Positions 1 through 7,274 of a stretch of DNA of 64,000 bases are shown one piece after another. The translations under genes and the position numbers were made by a program. The notes below the pieces were generated by a model. The model saw nothing but the letters and a program-made list of their open reading frames with translations. It did no database searches and was not told the origin of the DNA. Origin of the DNA: Nocardioides islandensis (GTDB taxonomy: Bacteria; Actinomycetota; Actinomycetes; Propionibacteriales; Nocardioidaceae). The stretch covers positions 80,089 through 144,088 of the forward strand of contig NZ_JADKPN010000014.1 of NCBI RefSeq assembly GCF_015352455.1, read 5' to 3'. Position 1 is the stretch's first letter, and each line of letters opens with the position of its first letter.

Positions 1-260
1 ACCCAGGTGAAGTGCTCGCCCAGGAACACCAGGCCGATCACGGCCACCAGCGCGGTCCCGGCTCCCGCCCACACGGCGTACGCCACGGAGACCGGCATCT
101 GCTTGACGACGACCGTCAGCATCCAGATCGAGAGGCCGTAGCCGGCCAGCACCACGGCCGCCCACCCGGGGTGGGTGAAGCCGTCGGCCTTCGGCAGCAG
201 TGCGGTCGCGCCGACCTCGATCACGATCGCGACTCCCAGCAGCAGGAACGCGCCATACAT
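1..260 (-). CDS. SMR-family multidrug efflux protein (3' end cut by window edge)
   Basis: Small multidrug resistance transporter of the EmrE/QacE type, a proton-coupled dimeric exporter of cationic compounds in the cytoplasmic membrane. The 86 visible residues begin MYGAFLLLG and hold the membrane-embedded glutamate of the family in helix 1 (E15, in VIEVGATALL), then a helix 2 and the family motif AYAVWAGAGT. About 20 C-terminal residues (helix 4) lie beyond position 1. I chose the ATG at 260 because AAGGAG lies 9 nt upstream; the in-frame ATG at 269 would abut that ribosome binding site. It is divergent from a tetR gene with two palindromes between them, so induction by a TetR ligand is likely. 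Family assignment is firm; the substrate is unknown. Confidence 0.88.
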   Translation of the reverse strand, partial: MYGAFLLLGVAIVIEVGATALLPKADGFTHPGWAAVVLAGYGLSIWMLTVVVKQMPVSVAYAVWAGAGTALVAVIGLVFLGEHFTW

Positions 261-283
261 GACAGTCATCTCCTTGATCCGGC

Positions 284-303
284 GATGTAGCACTCGCTAC
301 ATC
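284..303. promoter_or_regulatory. TetR operator O1 (palindrome)
   Basis: Perfect inverted repeat with 8-bp arms GATGTAGC and GCTACATC around the spacer ACTC. It lies on the efflux-gene side of the divergent intergenic region, 24 bp upstream of the efflux start. Its core TGTAGC-ACTC-GCTACA is repeated exactly 28 bp away (O2). Position and symmetry suggest binding by the adjacent TetR protein and repression of the efflux gene. Confidence 0.75.
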
Positions 304-313
304 TGGTTCCTAC

Positions 314-331
314 TGTAGCACTCGCTACAAT
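314..331 (+). promoter_or_regulatory. TetR operator O2 overlapping a leaderless -10 box
   Basis: Second copy of TGTAGC-ACTC-GCTACA (314-329). It overlaps TACAAT (326-331), a near-consensus -10 hexamer lying 6 nt before the tetR ATG at 338. The spacing implies that transcription starts at or next to the start codon, giving a leaderless mRNA. Occupancy of O2 would block the -10 box, so tetR is probably autorepressed. Confidence 0.7.
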
Positions 332-337
332 TGATTT

Positions 338-895
338 ATGCCCGAGGAGTCACGACGTGACGCGCTTCTCGCGGCATGCACGGACCACGTCCTCGCCGAG
401 GGGCTGATCGGGCTCAGCCTGCGACCGCTGGCCGCAGCTGTCGGGACCAGCGACCGGATGCTGATCTACCACTTCGGCAGCCGGGACGGGCTGGTCGCGG
501 CCGTCGTCGACGAGAGCACGAACCGCTCGGTCGCCTACCTCAACGCCCTGCAGGCGCCCACGAGCGTGCGGACCGGCGTGCTGCGGCTCTGGCAGGCGTA
601 CCGCGAGCCGCCCCTGCACGCGTGCAACCTGATCTACGTCCAGGCCGCCGTCAGCGGGTACCTCGGCCAGGAGCCGTACCGCTCCGCGGTCCGCTCGTCC
701 AACGACCGCTGGGCGGCGGCCATGCGTGACTGGTTCCAGCGGTGCGGCGCCCCGCGCGCGAAGGTCGCCCGGATCACCCAGCTCGTGGAGTCCTCGTTGC
801 TCGGCTTCCACGTCGACCTGGCCACCGACTCCCCCGCCGAGCTGTCCCGCGCGGTGAAGGACCTGGCCGACGCCGCCGAGGGTCTGGCAGGTTAG
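338..895 (+). CDS. TetR/AcrR-family transcriptional regulator
   Basis: TetR-type repressor of 185 residues. The N-terminal helix-turn-helix spans roughly residues 5-50, with the recognition-helix stretch GTSDRMLIYHFGSRDGL at about 36-52; the rest is a helical ligand-binding and dimerisation domain. The ATG at 338 follows TACAAT by 6 nt, fitting leaderless expression. The gene is divergent from the SMR efflux gene, with two identical operators between them, the classic arrangement of a local drug-responsive repressor. The effector cannot be read from sequence. A hypothetical gene follows 7 bp downstream on the same strand and may be cotranscribed. Confidence 0.9.
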   Translation: MPEESRRDALLAACTDHVLAEGLIGLSLRPLAAAVGTSDRMLIYHFGSRDGLVAAVVDESTNRSVAYLNALQAPTSVRTGVLRLWQAYREPPLHACNLIYVQAAVSGYLGQEPYRSAVRSSNDRWAAAMRDWFQRCGAPRAKVARITQLVESSLLGFHVDLATDSPAELSRAVKDLADAAEGLAG

Positions 896-902
896 GACGC
901 CC

Positions 903-1298
903 ATGCGGTTCACCGAACGAGAGCTGACGGTCGCGCTCGAGGGCGCGGCCAAGAGCGTGCTGGCAGCGCGCGACAAGGACGTGCGCAAGGGACGGCGTAC
1001 GCCGGACGAGGCGTGGGAGGCGCTCACCCGCTTCCAGCGGTTCCAGCTGCTCGACGGGCTCGGCGACCAGCTGCTCGGCGTGCTCGTGGCCCTGCCGGAC
1101 GTCGAGGTGGCCGTCGGCACCCGGCCCACGTTCACCGACGAGCAGGTCGCCACCGCGGTGCGCGAGCGGGCCGGCGACCTCGGCGGGATCCGGGGCAAGG
1201 TGCTGCTCAAGGCGCGGGTCGCGCTGGTGCAGCTGGCCCTGTCCCACGTACCTCCCCGCGCCGACCCCGACGCGCTGGTCGTTCCCGACCACCTCTAG
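903..1298 (+). CDS. Conserved hypothetical protein (131 aa)
   Basis: I do not recognise a family. The protein is 131 residues, charged at the N terminus (MRFTERELTVALEG), with no signal peptide or clear membrane segment. It is predicted mostly helical and contains LTRFQRFQLLDGLGDQLL around residues 40-58. The ATG lies 7 bp after the tetR stop, with AGGAC upstream, so it may be read from the tetR promoter. It converges on the anti-sigma-like gene on the other strand, with a 7-bp gap between stops. High GC at third codon positions and the fit to its neighbours support it as a real gene. Function unknown. Confidence 0.65.
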   Translation: MRFTERELTVALEGAAKSVLAARDKDVRKGRRTPDEAWEALTRFQRFQLLDGLGDQLLGVLVALPDVEVAVGTRPTFTDEQVATAVRERAGDLGGIRGKVLLKARVALVQLALSHVPPRADPDALVVPDHL

Positions 1299-1305
1299 GG
1301 CATGT

Positions 1306-2286
1306 CTAGCGGCGCGGCTCGAACGTGATGCCGTCGGGTGCCTGGCCGGTCCAGCCGGGCGAGAGCACCCAGTGGAGGATGTCGGCCGTCAGGTCGTGCT
1401 GGACGCCACCCCACCCGAACAGCCCTGCGCAGGTCTCGAGCTGCACGACACCCGTCTTCTCGGCCGACGTCACGACGACCGAGCTGCCCACCACGTTGGG
1501 GCACGCGAGCGCCGGACGGTCCGGGGCGGCGTCGAGCGCGGCGACGGCGTCCGCGGCGTCCTGACCGGTCAGCAGCTCGCTCTGCTCGAGCCCGCCGTCC
1601 AGGTAGCGGCACAACCGCACCTGACCCGCTGGCGCCTTCCCGGGCTCACCGTCGCGAGGAGCGCAGCCGTTGGCGTCCACGCCCGTCACGTGCTGGAAGG
1701 ACCCGAGTACCGCCTCGGCCTCCTTCCGCGTCGGTGCGACGACCAGCACCCGCGTGCCTCCCGCCTGCTCGTACCCCTGCCACGAGCCCTCCGGGTAGTC
1801 CTCGCTCACGGACCGGTTGACCGTGCCCGGGCTGAACGCCTCGAAGCCGGCGCCACCTCCCTCGGAGAACTGCACGCCGTACCCGTACATCGGCGTGCAC
1901 AGGATGTCGATCGACACCGCACCGGGCCGCTCGACGACCGGACTCCCGTCGCTCTCGCCGTTGCTGCACCAGTCGTCGAGGTTCCCGTGCCCCCAGTCCG
2001 CGGGCACGGTGACCGACACGTCGTGCCAGGTCTCCACGCGGGTCGGGGCCGGCTCCACGGTGTCGGTGGCCACCCGCGACGGCTCGTCGCCGCCCGAGCC
2101 GAGCAGCGCCACGCCGCCCACGACGGCCGCGACGGCGACGACGCCGGCGGCCGAGGCGAGCGCCGTACGACGACGGCGCCGTGCGCGCGAGCGCGTGCGA
2201 GCCGCGTCCGCGAGTCCGACCGCGCCGGGGGCAGCCTCGGCCACACCGCGGAGCGTGGAGCCGAGACGCTCCTCGAGCTCACTCAT
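1306..2286 (-). CDS. Membrane-anchored probable anti-sigma partner of the adjacent SigE-family factor
   Basis: Protein of 326 residues. It has a short cytoplasmic N-terminal region (about 1-42) ending in a run of arginines, one transmembrane helix (about 43-65, ALASAAGVVAVAAVVGGVALL), and an outer domain of about 260 residues with six cysteines (DDWC, DILC, NGC, VRLC, ALAC, LETC). The start overlaps the sigma-factor stop by 8 bp, so the two are translationally coupled. That coupling and the topology are typical of regulators that hold an ECF-like sigma factor at the membrane. I see no ZAS motif in the N-terminal segment, so the anti-sigma role rests on context. The outer domain could sense an envelope signal, possibly through disulfides. 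Confidence 0.6.
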   Translation of the reverse strand: MSELEERLGSTLRGVAEAAPGAVGLADAARTRSRARRRRRTALASAAGVVAVAAVVGGVALLGSGGDEPSRVATDTVEPAPTRVETWHDVSVTVPADWGHGNLDDWCSNGESDGSPVVERPGAVSIDILCTPMYGYGVQFSEGGGAGFEAFSPGTVNRSVSEDYPEGSWQGYEQAGGTRVLVVAPTRKEAEAVLGSFQHVTGVDANGCAPRDGEPGKAPAGQVRLCRYLDGGLEQSELLTGQDAADAVAALDAAPDRPALACPNVVGSSVVVTSAEKTGVVQLETCAGLFGWGGVQHDLTADILHWVLSPGWTGQAPDGITFEPRR

Positions 2287-2791
2287 GGTCGTCCTCCTCC
2301 CCGAGACTGGTCCGCAGCGCCGCCAGGCCGCGGGACACCCGGGAGCGGACGCTCCCCTCGGCCACGCCGGTCAGCGCCGCGATCTCGGCGTACTCGAGCT
2401 GTTCGTAGAAGCGCAGCACCACCGCCACGCGCTGCGCCTCGGGCAGCGCGAGGCAGGCGCGCCAGAGCCGGTCCCGCTCGTCGTTCGTGTCCGGGCCGGT
2501 GACCCCGTGCGTGAACGTCTCCGCGACCGGCGTCTCCCGCTTGCGGAACCGGCGCCACCACGACGTGTGGGCGTTGACCACCATCCGCCGGACGTAGGCG
2601 TCCGGGTCACCGACGGACCGGATGTGCTCCCAGCGCGGCAGGGCCCGGGACAGCGCGTCCTGCACGGCGTCCTCGGCGTCGGCGCGGTTGCCGGTCAGCA
2701 CGTACGCGAGCCGCAGCAGACCCGGGCCGCGCGCGGCGACCCAGTCGTCGAAGTCGGCGGTCACCGTCGTCTCGATCGACCCGGCACTCAC
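2279..2791 (-). CDS. SigE-family RNA polymerase sigma factor (ECF-like)
   Basis: Sigma factor of 170 residues with only regions 2 and 4. Region 2 is at about 10-75 (FDDWVAARGPGLLRLAYVLTG, then ADAEDAVQDALSRAL) and region 4 at about 100-160 (LPEAQRVAVVLRFYEQLEYAEIA, then EGSVRSRVSRGLAALR). The opening and the VRSRVSRG recognition helix match the SigE-family subgroup common in actinomycetes. The start is GTG. The stop overlaps the next gene, a membrane protein presumed to be its antagonist. The target regulon is not visible; no obvious matching -35 element stands out in front of the pair. Confidence 0.9.
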   Translation of the reverse strand: MSAGSIETTVTADFDDWVAARGPGLLRLAYVLTGNRADAEDAVQDALSRALPRWEHIRSVGDPDAYVRRMVVNAHTSWWRRFRKRETPVAETFTHGVTGPDTNDERDRLWRACLALPEAQRVAVVLRFYEQLEYAEIAALTGVAEGSVRSRVSRGLAALRTSLGEEDDHE

Positions 2792-2807
2792 GCCCTACAG
2801 ACGCCCG

Positions 2808-3848
2808 TCACTCCTCGTCTGTTGCGTCCTCGCTCGACTTCGCCCAGATGTTGACCCCCGACTCGTCGGCGTACTCGTCGATCTCCGCGAGCTCCTCCTC
2901 GGTGAGGTCCGGGAAGTCCAGGGCGTCGAGGTTCGTGTCGAGCTGCTCGACCGACGATGCCCCGATCACCGCCGACGTGACGCGCGGGTCCCGGATCGCC
3001 CACTGGAGGGCGAGCTGGGCGAGCTTCTGTCCGCGTCGCTCGGCGATCGCGTTCAGCGAACGCACCCGCTCCAGCACGTCGTCGTCGAGACCGGCGAGCG
3101 TGGAGTCCTCCCGCGCGGCGCGGGAGTCCTCGGGCACGCCGTTCAGGTACCGGTCGGTCAGCAGCCCCTGCGCCAGGGCGGTGAACACGATGCAGCCCAT
3201 GCCCTGCTCCTCGAGGGTGTCGAGGAGGTCGCCTTCGATCCAGCGGTTGAGCATCGAGTACGACGGCTGGTGGATCAGCAGCGGTGTGCCGAGGTCCCGG
3301 GCGATGGTCGCCGCCTCCGCGGTCTTGTCCGCGGAGTACGACGAGATGCCGGCGTACAACGCCCGGCCGGAACGCACCGCCGTGTCGAGCGCCATCATCG
3401 TCTCCTCGACGGGGGTCTCGGGGTCGAAGCGGTGGCTGTAGAAGATGTCGACGTACTCCAGCCCCATCCGCTTCAGGGACTGGTCGAGGGAGGCCAGCAC
3501 GTACTTGCGCGAGCCGCCGCCCTGGCCGTACGGGCCGGGCCACATGTCGTACCCCGCCTTGGTCGAGATGACCAGCTCGTCCCGGTACGGCGCGAAGTCC
3601 TCGGCGAGGTACCTCCCGAAGTTCTCCTCCGCCCGGCCGTAGGGCGGCCCGTAGTTGTTCGCCAGGTCGAAGTGGGTCACGCCGCGGTCGAACGCGCGGC
3701 GCAGGATCGCCCGCTGCGTCTCCTCCGGCCGGTCGATCCCGAAGTTCTGCCACAGCCCGAGGCTGAGCTCGGGCAGCTGGAGGCCACTGCGCCCGGTGTA
3801 CCGGAAGTGCCCGGCGTCGTACCTGTCCTCGGCCGCCTCGTAGGTCAT
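2808..3848 (-). CDS. mgrA: Aldo/keto reductase, L-glyceraldehyde-3-phosphate reductase type
   Basis: NADPH-dependent aldo/keto reductase of 346 residues, closest in pattern to E. coli YghZ/GpR, which reduces L-glyceraldehyde 3-phosphate. Family marks are the opening RYTGRSGLQLPELSLGLW, the catalytic DLANNYG (Asp and Tyr), the segment DMWPGPYGQGGGSRKY, the YSHRFDP catalytic-histidine region, and the C-terminal nucleotide-binding stretch VIGASSVEQLDTN. The protein ends with an acidic tail. The ATG lies 6 nt after CACGAT, a weak -10 match. It is divergent from a small gene only 26 bp away. The YghZ-like subfamily looks right; the physiological substrate is inferred. Confidence 0.85.
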   Translation of the reverse strand: MTYEAAEDRYDAGHFRYTGRSGLQLPELSLGLWQNFGIDRPEETQRAILRRAFDRGVTHFDLANNYGPPYGRAEENFGRYLAEDFAPYRDELVISTKAGYDMWPGPYGQGGGSRKYVLASLDQSLKRMGLEYVDIFYSHRFDPETPVEETMMALDTAVRSGRALYAGISSYSADKTAEAATIARDLGTPLLIHQPSYSMLNRWIEGDLLDTLEEQGMGCIVFTALAQGLLTDRYLNGVPEDSRAAREDSTLAGLDDDVLERVRSLNAIAERRGQKLAQLALQWAIRDPRVTSAVIGASSVEQLDTNLDALDFPDLTEEELAEIDEYADESGVNIWAKSSEDATDEE

Positions 3849-3874
3849 GCGCCCATCGTGGCACCCTCGTCCCC

Positions 3875-4096
3875 GTGCCCGACTGGACCCGGATGCTGGT
3901 GCGCTGGCGGTTCACCGAGGACGGCGAGTGGCCCTACCACGCCGAGGTCGACGGCCACGGGCTGCGCGTCCGGGTCAACGACTTCCCGGCCGAGCCGCTG
4001 TACTCGCTGTTCGTCGACGACGAGCTCGTCGAGGATCTGGAGGACTGGCCGACGGTGTGGGTCAAGCCGACGCCGCCCGTGACTCCAGCACCCTGA
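3875..4096 (+). CDS. Small conserved hypothetical protein (73 aa)
   Basis: A 73-residue soluble protein, GTG start, reading MPDWTRMLVRWRFTEDG and then a compact beta-rich core with aromatic and acidic residues (LYSLFVDDELVEDLEDWP). No family is recognised. The last 35 bp overlap the 3' end of the RsmC-like gene on the opposite strand. The GTG lies 7 nt after CACCCT, which could be a weak leaderless -10 box. Codon composition and the plausible folded-domain sequence argue for a real gene, but its size leaves doubt. Confidence 0.5.
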   Translation: MPDWTRMLVRWRFTEDGEWPYHAEVDGHGLRVRVNDFPAEPLYSLFVDDELVEDLEDWPTVWVKPTPPVTPAP

Positions 4097-4679
4097 ACCC
4101 CTTCGCCGATGCCAGCCGCGTCGTCGGCCAGCCCTGGTCCCCGAGCCAGGACTGGAGCGAGTCGGCGCCGAGGTTCTTGCCGACGACCATGACGGCGCGG
4201 CCGCCCGGGGCGATCCGCGGGAACCAGGTCAGCAGCAGCTCGTGCAGGGCCTGCTTGCCGATGCGGATGGGCGGGTTCGACCAGATCTCGTCGTAGGTCG
4301 CCTCGCCCCGCCCGTGAACAAGTACGCCGTCCGGCGTGTGCGCGACGTACCGGTCGGAGACACCCAGCCGGGCGGCGTTCTCGTTCGCCAGCAGGACGGC
4401 GCGCTCGTTCACGTCGACGCCGGTGACCGTCGTCGCGGGTGAGGCGACCGCGACGGCCAGCCCGATCACGCCGTACCCGCAGCCCAGGTCCAGCACCCGG
4501 CCGGACACCGGTGGCTCGGTCTCGCGGAACAGCACCGACGTACCGATGTCGAGCCGACCGCGGGCGAAGACCCCCGAGCCGCTGGACAGCGACAGCCGGT
4601 GTCCCCACACCGTCGTGACCACTGGCTCCCTGGTGAACGGGACCGACGGGTCCGCGGTGAAGTAGTGGTCCTCGCTCAC
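4062..4679 (-). CDS. Class I SAM-dependent methyltransferase, RsmC-like
   Basis: Methyltransferase of 205 residues resembling the C-terminal catalytic domain of RsmC/RlmG, which methylate guanine N2 in rRNA. Motif I is RVLDLGCGYGVIGLAVA, the acidic ribose-binding loop is VTGVDVNERAVLLAN, and the catalytic motif is NPPIRIGK, as expected for base N-methyltransferases. The GTG at 4679 has GGAGG 8 nt upstream; a longer reading frame to 4811 would cover the promoter and start of the divergent SRPBCC gene and is rejected. It is shorter than E. coli RsmC, having only one domain. Substrate is inferred from the family. Confidence 0.82.
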   Translation of the reverse strand: MSEDHYFTADPSVPFTREPVVTTVWGHRLSLSSGSGVFARGRLDIGTSVLFRETEPPVSGRVLDLGCGYGVIGLAVAVASPATTVTGVDVNERAVLLANENAARLGVSDRYVAHTPDGVLVHGRGEATYDEIWSNPPIRIGKQALHELLLTWFPRIAPGGRAVMVVGKNLGADSLQSWLGDQGWPTTRLASAKGFRVLESRAASA

Positions 4680-4717
4680 CGGGGCATCCTCCCAGCCCCT
4701 CCTTTCGGGTGGATGCC

Positions 4718-4723
4718 TAGGTT
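4718..4723 (+). promoter_or_regulatory. Leaderless-type -10 box for the SRPBCC operon
   Basis: TAGGTT, 7 nt before the ATG at 4731, with no ribosome binding site in between. It fits the TAnnnT spacing of leaderless actinobacterial transcripts. Confidence 0.55.
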
Positions 4724-4730
4724 TGGGGGC

Positions 4731-5177
4731 ATGGCCCACACGCTTCGCCGCACGGTCGTGACCCGTTGGGACGCCGACTCGGTCTTCGCCTACCTGCTCG
4801 ACTTCGAGCACGCCGAGGAGTGGGACGCCGGCACCGTCCGCTGCGAACGGCTGGCCGGAGACGGCGGCGTCGGCACCCGGTACCGCAACGTCTCGAAGTT
4901 CCTCGGCCGCGAGACGACGCTCGACTACGAGGTCGAGAAGCTGGTGCCGGGCAGCCAGTTCGTGATCACCGGTGGCAACAAGACGGTCGTCAGCAAGGAC
5001 ACCGTCACGGTCACGTCGCGAGGCAACGGCGCCGAGGTGGAGTACCGCGCCGAGATGACCTTCAGCGGCGTCGCAGGCGTCATCTCCCCGCTGCTCACAC
5101 CGTTCCTCACGAAGCTCGCCGACGACACCGAGGCCCAGCTGCTGCGGACGCTGGACTCGAAGGCCGCGGGAGCATGA
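4731..5177 (+). CDS. SRPBCC (START-like) family protein
   Basis: A 148-residue SRPBCC-fold protein: an opening beta strand (LRRTVVTRWDADSVFAYLLD), the usual FEHAEEWDAGTV segment, central strands forming the hydrophobic cavity, and a long C-terminal helix (LTPFLTKLADDTEAQLLRTL). Such proteins bind small hydrophobic ligands. The ATG at 4731 follows a leaderless-type -10 box; upstream in-frame starts would run into the divergent methyltransferase promoter. Its stop overlaps the next gene by 4 bp (ATGA), so it is translated together with the short-chain dehydrogenase. The ligand is unknown. Confidence 0.82.
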   Translation: MAHTLRRTVVTRWDADSVFAYLLDFEHAEEWDAGTVRCERLAGDGGVGTRYRNVSKFLGRETTLDYEVEKLVPGSQFVITGGNKTVVSKDTVTVTSRGNGAEVEYRAEMTFSGVAGVISPLLTPFLTKLADDTEAQLLRTLDSKAAGA

Positions 5178-6139
5178 GCCTCAGCGGTGTCGTCGACACC
5201 GTCCTCGACCGCAGCGTGGTGCTCGGCTTCTCGCGCGTGGGGCTCAGCGTCCGCTCGCGCCTGCCCGGCTGGCCGGCGGACCCGCCGCCGGGCGCCCTGG
5301 CCGGACGCGACGTCGCCATCACGGGAGCGACGTCCGGGCTCGGGCTGGCGACCGCCATCGGCGTGGCCGAGCTGGGCGCTCGTGTCCACCTGGTCGTCCG
5401 CGACGAGGCCAAGGCGAAGGCCGTCGTCGCGCGCATCTCCGCGCAGACGCCGTCGGCGGTCGTCGAGGTGCACCGATGCGACGTCGGCGACCTGGACGAC
5501 GTACGCCGCTTCGCCGGGGCGTTCCGTGCCGGTGGCAGCTCGCTCGACGTGCTCGTGCACAACGCCGGCGTGATGCCCCCGGAACGGACGGAGTCCGCGC
5601 AGGGTCACGAGCTGGCGATGGCGGTGCACGTGCTCGGGCCGGTGCTGATGACCGAGCTGCTGCGACCGGCCCTGCGCGAGAGCGACGGACCCCGGGTGCT
5701 GCTGGTGACGTCGGGCGGGATGTACGGGCAGCCGCTGCGGGCCGACGACCCGGAGTACGTGACGGGCGCCTACTCGCCCACCACCGCGTACGCGCGCAGC
5801 AAGCGCGCCCAGGTCGAGCTGCTGCCGGTGCTGCAGCGACGCTGGGGCGTCGAGGGCGCCCACGTGTGGGCGACCCATCCCGGTTGGGCGGCCACACCGG
5901 GCGTGGCCGATTCGCTGCCGCGCTTCAACCGGCTGACCGGGCCGATCCTGCGCGACGCCGACGGCGGTGCGGACACGACGGTCTGGCTGGCGGCCGTCGA
6001 GCCGCCGCCGCGCGGCGGCGGGCTGTGGCACGACCGCCGGCCCCGGCCGACCAGCTTCCTGCCGAGCACCCGGACCGACGCCGGTGCCACCGAGCGGCTC
6101 TGGGCCTGGGTCACCGAGCAGACAGGGATCTCCGCGTGA
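5174..6139 (+). CDS. Short-chain dehydrogenase/reductase (SDR)
   Basis: NAD(P)-dependent oxidoreductase of 321 residues. A roughly 45-residue N-terminal extension precedes the Rossmann motif TGATSGLGLATAIG (TGxxxGxG). Downstream are the NAG motif (HNAGVM), the catalytic Ser region LLVTSGGMYG, and the YxxxK pair in AYARSKRAQ. The layout resembles DHRS12-like eukaryotic and actinobacterial SDRs. It sits between an SRPBCC protein and a TspO protein with 4-bp overlaps at both ends, forming a three-gene operon that may handle a lipid or porphyrin-type ligand; that role is speculative. Confidence 0.88.
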   Translation: MSLSGVVDTVLDRSVVLGFSRVGLSVRSRLPGWPADPPPGALAGRDVAITGATSGLGLATAIGVAELGARVHLVVRDEAKAKAVVARISAQTPSAVVEVHRCDVGDLDDVRRFAGAFRAGGSSLDVLVHNAGVMPPERTESAQGHELAMAVHVLGPVLMTELLRPALRESDGPRVLLVTSGGMYGQPLRADDPEYVTGAYSPTTAYARSKRAQVELLPVLQRRWGVEGAHVWATHPGWAATPGVADSLPRFNRLTGPILRDADGGADTTVWLAAVEPPPRGGGLWHDRRPRPTSFLPSTRTDAGATERLWAWVTEQTGISA

Positions 6140-6579
6140 GCTGGACGCGGCACCTGCGCCGGACCGTCCCGCCCGTCGTCGCGGCCGCCGTGGTCGGCGG
6201 CATCGGTACGCGGCCGACCTCGGCGTGGTACCGCTCGCTCGACAAGCCCACCTGGCAGCCGCCGCCGTGGGTCTTCGGCCCCGTGTGGACCGCCCTCTAC
6301 GCCTCGATCGCGGTCGGCACGGCCCGGGCGATGGACGAGGCCGACACGGCCGAGCGGCGGTCCCTGGAGCGGCAGCTGTGGGTGAACATGGCCCTGAACG
6401 CCGGCTGGTGCTGGCTGTTCTTCACCGCCGAACGCCCCAAGGCCGCGCTCGCCGAGATCGCGGTCCTCGAGGCCTCGACGCTCGCGCTGACGCGTCGCGT
6501 GCCCGCGCTCGCGCCGTACGCCGCGTGGAACGCCTTCGCGACCGCGCTGAACGCCTCGATCGCGCACCGGAACTCCTAG
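6136..6579 (+). CDS. TspO/MBR family membrane protein
   Basis: Five-helix TspO/peripheral benzodiazepine receptor homologue of 147 residues. The diagnostic motif WYRSLDKPTWQPPPWVFGPVWT lies after helix 1 (about residues 30-51; shown in two parts it is WYRSLDKPTW and QPPPWVFGPVW). Later conserved aromatics occur in LNAGWCWLFF and APYAAWNAFA. TspO proteins bind porphyrins and sterol-like ligands in the membrane. The GTG start overlaps the SDR stop (GTGA). The stop codon shares the palindrome CTAG with the stop of the converging gene. Confidence 0.9.
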   Translation: MSWTRHLRRTVPPVVAAAVVGGIGTRPTSAWYRSLDKPTWQPPPWVFGPVWTALYASIAVGTARAMDEADTAERRSLERQLWVNMALNAGWCWLFFTAERPKAALAEIAVLEASTLALTRRVPALAPYAAWNAFATALNASIAHRNS

Positions 6580-7274
6580 CGGCCGACCGCGACGACCGGT
6601 CTCCGCTCGGGGTCGAGCACGCGCACGAGGTAGCGCAGCAGCCAGCGAGGTGCGCTCACGCACCCGGCGGTCGGGCCGCGGCCGTTGACGTGCAGGAAGA
6701 TCCCGGAGCCGCGGTGGCGGACCTGCTCGTGGTTGAACGACGTGACGATCGCGTACTCGTACGGCCGCCGGAACGCCAGCAGCCGCTCGGACGCGTCCGG
6801 GTCACTGGCCGGCAGCCACCAGCGGAAGCCGCCCGCCGCCTTGTTGCGGTAGCGGTTGTAGTGGGCCGACGCGTTGTCCTGCACCCAGTAGTCGCCCGGC
6901 CGGATCTTGCGGTAGGGCAGCCGCCACGCGTCGTCGCGTGCATGCGTGCCGAAGAACCACGGCAGCCGGAACGTCCCCAGCGGCGTGGTGCCGGCGCCCT
7001 GACGCCGGTACGCCGCCCGCACCAGACCGCCGTACCCGGTGCGGCCGTCGACCACCCGGCGCCGCGCCTCCCAGCGGCCGCCCGGGTCGCGGGTCCAGTA
7101 CGTGACGCGGGCATGCCAACCGGTGGTGTGCCGGACGGTCACCGCCTGGGTGGTGCGGGCCGTGGTCCGCACCCGGACTCCGTCGAGGGTGGCGTCGGCC
7201 TGCGCCGGGCCGGCGACGGCGAGGGACGCGAGCACGAGCAAGGGCGCCACGAGGACCGCTGGTCGAGGGGTCAC
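6576..7274 (-). CDS. Secreted L,D-transpeptidase-like (YkuD) protein
   Basis: Exported protein of 232 residues with a signal peptide (about 1-27: MTPRPAVLVAPLLVLASLAVAGPAQA). The catalytic region near the C terminus reads IFLHVNGRGPTAGCVSAP, which is the H-x(6)-G-C pattern of L,D-transpeptidase/YkuD domains with the active-site cysteine in GCVS. A WYQDN-like segment (DYWVQDNAS) and SFNHEQVRHRGSG match a lipoprotein-linked YkuD subgroup common in actinomycetes. It would act on peptidoglycan or a related bond outside the membrane. The GTG start overlaps the truA stop by 4 bp, so it is coupled to truA. Confidence 0.78.
   Translation of the reverse strand: MTPRPAVLVAPLLVLASLAVAGPAQADATLDGVRVRTTARTTQAVTVRHTTGWHARVTYWTRDPGGRWEARRRVVDGRTGYGGLVRAAYRRQGAGTTPLGTFRLPWFFGTHARDDAWRLPYRKIRPGDYWVQDNASAHYNRYRNKAAGGFRWWLPASDPDASERLLAFRRPYEYAIVTSFNHEQVRHRGSGIFLHVNGRGPTAGCVSAPRWLLRYLVRVLDPERRPVVAVGR

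Noticed and set aside
2622..4082. 486-residue plus-strand frame opposite the aldo/keto reductase
   Set aside because: No domain; composition is that of an antisense shadow.
4680..4811. Longer start for the RsmC-like methyltransferase at 4811
   Set aside because: It would overlap the promoter and start of the divergent SRPBCC gene; GTG 4679 has a good ribosome binding site.
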